Part shown: positions 24,580 to 27,046 of the stretch, one piece after another
Layout: each line of letters begins with the position of its first letter
How positions within the stretch are numbered: position 1 is the stretch's first letter
Origin: Spirochaetales bacterium
GTDB taxonomy: Bacteria; Spirochaetota; Spirochaetia; DSM-27196; SLST01
DNA: 27,046 nucleotides
Direction of reading: 5' to 3'
NCBI GenBank assembly: GCA_007130265.1
Contig: SLST01000262.1
Coordinates: forward strand, 1 to 27,046
Notes under the pieces: model-generated
What the model was told of the DNA's origin: nothing
Databases searched by the model: none
Seen by the model: only the letters and a program-made list of their open reading frames with translations
Position numbers and translations under genes: made by a program

Positions 24580-24683
24580 ACGGGGAGGGGCATTCGGGAA
24601 GACCCTGTGGAGAACCGGATTGGTGAGCGTTGTACGCTGAAGGTCTCGACGCAGGCAACTCGCGCCCGACGCAACACCGTACT

Positions 24684-26774
24684 TCACTTGAACAAAAAGG
24701 CCTCGGTGCCGTCGAACTGGTCGCCGGTGCCGACGTCCACGTAGTGCGTGCAACGTGAAAGGTAGTACGTCGACGCCCGGTCCTTTGGGTCAATCGCCAG
24801 CACCCGCTCAAACCGTTGGGCGGCCTGCGGGAACTGCTTCAGGAAGTACAGCCGGATACCCTCTCGGAAATCCTCGAGCGTGCGGTTCTTCAGTTCGGTA
24901 ATCCGGGCGTCAAAACCGTCCATCACTTCGTAGATCTCGGTTTCCACGTTCTTGCCGTACAGGCGCGTCTTTCCCAGGTACCGGATCGAGAATCGGTCCG
25001 CGCCGATCTGGTCGTGCACCTCCTTGCTGATCAGAATCGCGGACCCGAACACCTTGGTGATCCCCTCCAGACGAGAGGCCAGGTTGACGGCATCCGCAAT
25101 CACAGTACCGTCGATGCGTTCCTGCTCGCCGATCGTGCCGAGCATCACCATGCCGCAATGGATGCCGATCCCGATCTCGATCGGACTCTGCTCGGCCTCG
25201 TAGCGCCGGCGGTTGAACTCCCATAGCTCGCGTCGGATCTCCACCGAGGCGTGCACCGCGTCCGCTGGGGAGTGGGGAAAGAGCGCCATAATCGCGTCGC
25301 CGATATACTTATCGATGAAGCCGCGGTGTGTGCGGATGATCGGCGAGATTCGCGAAAGGTAGGAGTTCAGGAAGTTGAAGTTCTCCTCCGGCGTCATCGA
25401 CTCTGACAACGCCGTGAAAGAACGGATGTCTGAGAACAGAATCGTCGTCTCGCGCTGAATCTGGTCGCCGAGCTTGATATCGAGAATACTATCCTTCTTC
25501 AGCAGCTCCAGGAACTCCATCGGCACAAACCGGCCGTACGCCACGTTCAACGCGGAGAGCGCTGCGGTCCTCTCTTCCCGCATCAGGTTGAACTGATCCG
25601 CCAGCGCCAGCGACAACAGCACAACGACAATCACCGAGCCCACCGACCCGGCCCACGTGGTGAACGCGGTTGTCGGCAGCACGCCCAAAGTCTTGAGTGC
25701 GAAGATCATGGTGCCGGCCAGAAACGTCACCCACGCCGGGAAGTAGATCCTGGCGGCACGGTCTCCGCGGATCAAAGCGCTGCCGCTGTTGAGAAGTATC
25801 ACCAGAAAGGCCAACAGGTTCATCACCGTCGCCACGCGGATCGAGAAAGCGTACGGGGTGAAGAACGCGAGGACGGCATTCAGCCCGCAAACCGCCATCA
25901 GCCCAACCAGCACTTTGTCGAACAGCGGTGCGGTCACGGGGGTATTCAGAAATCTGCGGTTGAACACCAGACACCAGAATGTGCCGCCGGCGACGAAGAA
26001 CGGCAGCGAGGCATCCGCCCACCAGGTACCCGTCGGCCAGAGGTACTGAACCGTGTAGCCGTTGATCGATCCCTGGAAGAACACGTAGAAAAGGATGAAG
26101 AGCGAGTAGTACAGGTACGCCACCGACCGCAACCCGGCCAGCAGAAACAGGTTATACACCAGCATGATGAACATCGCCCCGAAATAGATGCCCATCAGAA
26201 TCTGCTCGGTCAGCGCCTGCCGCTCAAACACTGCCGGCGCCTGGACGATGAACGGGACATCGATCGAGGAGCCCGTCTCAAAGCGGAACAGAAGGTTGCG
26301 CGTCCCGCCGGGCGGTAGCTCCACCGGAAACACGAAGTTCCGGTAGAACACCGGTCGCGTTTCAAAGGGTTGTCGGTCGCCCAACTCCGCGAGCAGGACC
26401 GGCGAAGCGTCCGTGGCCGAATCGAAAAGGTAGAGTCGGATCGAGTCATGCAGCGGATACGCGACCTGTACGTACCACTCCGCCTGCGACGTGCGGTTCT
26501 CGAGCGACAGAGACAGCCAGTACACCGACGACGTGAACCCGAAGTTGAGCGTGGTGTGCTCGGATCGCCGCCACAGCTCAGCTCGCGCCGCGTCCGCCGC
26601 GGCCATCGTCCCGCCAACATCCTCAAGGTAGCGGACGTAGCGTCCAGGACGGTACGTCTCACCCGCGTCGGCAAGCTGCGCAGGCTCACCAAACGCGCCG
26701 TCGGCAGGAGCCGGTGCCGCGACGACCGCGGCCAAGAGCAGCGCCGCGCAAAAGACAAGTACTGGGTCTCGCAT
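24684..26774 (-). CDS. 7TMR-DISM receptor adenylate cyclase (class III)
   Basis: 696 residues. A signal peptide (about 1-25) is followed by an extracytoplasmic 7TMR-DISM type 2 domain (about 30-180, including FGFTSSVYWLSLSLEN and WYVQVAYPLHDSIRLYLFD). Seven membrane helices lie at about 190-395 and a short linker follows. The class III cyclase domain occupies about 440-620. FSDIRSFTAL holds metal ligand D449; FIDKYIGDAIMALF holds K489, the adenine-selecting Lys, and metal ligand D493; GTVIADAVNLASRLEG holds T557 at the second purine-selecting position and transition-state N564 and R568. All catalytic residues are present, so cAMP synthesis from ATP is expected. The tail (about 630-680) resembles one TPR unit. 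The frame is open 83 codons further upstream, but ATG 26774 is chosen for its AAAGGGA ribosome site and the signal peptide. The ligand of the sensor domain is unknown, though DISM2 domains are thought to bind carbohydrates. Confidence 0.93.
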   Translation of the reverse strand: MRDPVLVFCAALLLAAVVAAPAPADGAFGEPAQLADAGETYRPGRYVRYLEDVGGTMAAADAARAELWRRSEHTTLNFGFTSSVYWLSLSLENRTSQAEWYVQVAYPLHDSIRLYLFDSATDASPVLLAELGDRQPFETRPVFYRNFVFPVELPPGGTRNLLFRFETGSSIDVPFIVQAPAVFERQALTEQILMGIYFGAMFIMLVYNLFLLAGLRSVAYLYYSLFILFYVFFQGSINGYTVQYLWPTGTWWADASLPFFVAGGTFWCLVFNRRFLNTPVTAPLFDKVLVGLMAVCGLNAVLAFFTPYAFSIRVATVMNLLAFLVILLNSGSALIRGDRAARIYFPAWVTFLAGTMIFALKTLGVLPTTAFTTWAGSVGSVIVVVLLSLALADQFNLMREERTAALSALNVAYGRFVPMEFLELLKKDSILDIKLGDQIQRETTILFSDIRSFTALSESMTPEENFNFLNSYLSRISPIIRTHRGFIDKYIGDAIMALFPHSPADAVHASVEIRRELWEFNRRRYEAEQSPIEIGIGIHCGMVMLGTIGEQERIDGTVIADAVNLASRLEGITKVFGSAILISKEVHDQIGADRFSIRYLGKTRLYGKNVETEIYEVMDGFDARITELKNRTLEDFREGIRLYFLKQFPQAAQRFERVLAIDPKDRASTYYLSRCTHYVDVGTGDQFDGTEAFLFK

Positions 26775-26787
26775 GGTTTGTCCCTTT

Positions 26788-26813
26788 GAGTTGTCCGGCG
26801 GGTGTGACAACTC
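26788..26813 (-). promoter_or_regulatory. Perfect 8-bp inverted repeat in the leader of the cyclase gene
   Basis: GAGTTGTC and GACAACTC flank a ten-base loop. On the minus strand the second arm is followed directly by AAAGGGAC, the ribosome site for ATG 26774, and the element lies downstream of the predicted transcription start. It could be an operator or an mRNA hairpin that affects ribosome access. Confidence 0.55.
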
Positions 26814-26836
26814 TCCCGCTTGATCTTCGAGAGGCG

Positions 26837-26842
26837 AGTATA
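26837..26842 (-). promoter_or_regulatory. Candidate -10 box for the cyclase gene
   Basis: TATACT on the minus strand, the same hexamer as in the envelope operon promoter. No good -35 box is visible at 16-18 bp; TTCGAT at 15 bp is the nearest. The transcript would begin near 26830 with a leader of about 55 nt that includes the inverted repeat. Confidence 0.35.
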
Positions 26843-27046
26843 CAACGTCATCGCCGCATCGAACATCCGACTGATGGGAGTCGCCATGGTCGATCCAAAG
26901 ACTGGTGCCGAAATTGTTGATCTCGGCATGCAGGGCCTGACCAGCACCCATCGCCGATCGATTCACCCGAGCGACTCGAAAGGACCTATGCCAGGAAGTG
27001 GGCCGGCAGGTGTCGGGGAGCAAGCGCGACGGTGCCAGTGGTGAGC

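Larger units (their letters stand above)
24312..24683. other. Intergenic region between the cyclase and DUF285 lipoprotein genes
   Basis: 372 bp with no supported gene. It holds the seven-G tract next to the lipoprotein start, a weak possible -10 TATATT on the minus strand at 24418-24423 without a -35 box, a small hairpin at 24561-24579, and a 34-codon plus-strand frame (24536-24640) that begins with the peptide MPEGDT, the usual N-terminus of Nei/Fpg DNA glycosylases, but lacks a ribosome site and ends early. Confidence 0.6.
26775..27046. other. Region upstream of the cyclase gene to the window edge
   Basis: 272 bp holding the cyclase leader and promoter candidates. A plus-strand frame from TTG 26820 to the stop at 27044 (74 codons) includes the fairly protein-like stretch NVIAASNIRLMGVAMVDPKT, but it lacks a ribosome site and its second half loses coding character. 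It may be a remnant; I do not call it a gene. Confidence 0.4.

Noticed and set aside
26820..27044. A 74-codon plus-strand frame upstream of the cyclase gene
   Set aside because: TTG start without ribosome site, weak coding character in the second half, and it overlaps the cyclase promoter region. Part of it reads protein-like, so a remnant is possible, but not enough to call a gene.

Overview
The window (27,046 bp) is GC-rich, densely coded bacterial chromosome with no tRNA, rRNA, insertion sequence, phage or CRISPR signal that I can see. The gene content suggests a free-living, high-GC spirochaete or a relative. Many predicted lipoproteins have relaxed lipoboxes. There is a tandem set of LPP20/CsgG-like envelope proteins, a 7TMR-DISM adenylate cyclase, and house-keeping genes in short operons separated by small divergent promoter regions. 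The taxonomic call is inference; no marker gene was compared.

Left part (1-5393, minus strand): an operon reading leftwards. It encodes a membrane-tethered protein whose N-terminus looks like the substrate-binding beta-sandwich of DnaK without any ATPase domain, then an Slt70-type lytic transglycosylase, then FtsK, which runs off the window edge. A well-formed divergent promoter region (5394-5538) also serves a rightward gene for a TPR protein with a C-terminal Mrr-like nuclease fold that appears to lack its catalytic pair. That gene looks leaderless.

Middle part (6877-12291): the tRNA/rRNA modification genes rsmG, mnmG and mnmE lie on the minus strand in mnmE-mnmG-rsmG order. Diverging from them is a two-gene plus-strand unit: a small coiled-coil protein and a glycerophosphodiester phosphodiesterase.

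Envelope cluster (12271-19118, minus strand): five tightly spaced genes. They are a large LamG-like lipoprotein, a secreted FlgT/CsgG-like protein ending in a predicted outer-membrane barrel, and three lipoproteins with LPP20/CsgG-like modules. They look like parts of one envelope complex.

Right part (19119-27046), with more accessory character: a 992-residue fusion of a DUF4838 glycosidase-like region to a C45-type Ntn hydrolase; a surface lipoprotein with a PKD-like domain and five DUF285 (BspA-type) repeats, whose ribosome-binding site is a run of seven G; and a 7TMR-DISM receptor adenylate cyclase whose mRNA leader carries a perfect 8-bp inverted repeat just before the ribosome-binding site.

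The most novel-looking items are the ATPase-less DnaK-like membrane protein, the DUF4838-C45 fusion, the LPP20/FlgT-like envelope operon, and the TPR protein with a degenerate Mrr domain. All domain calls were made by eye from translated sequence, without a database search.
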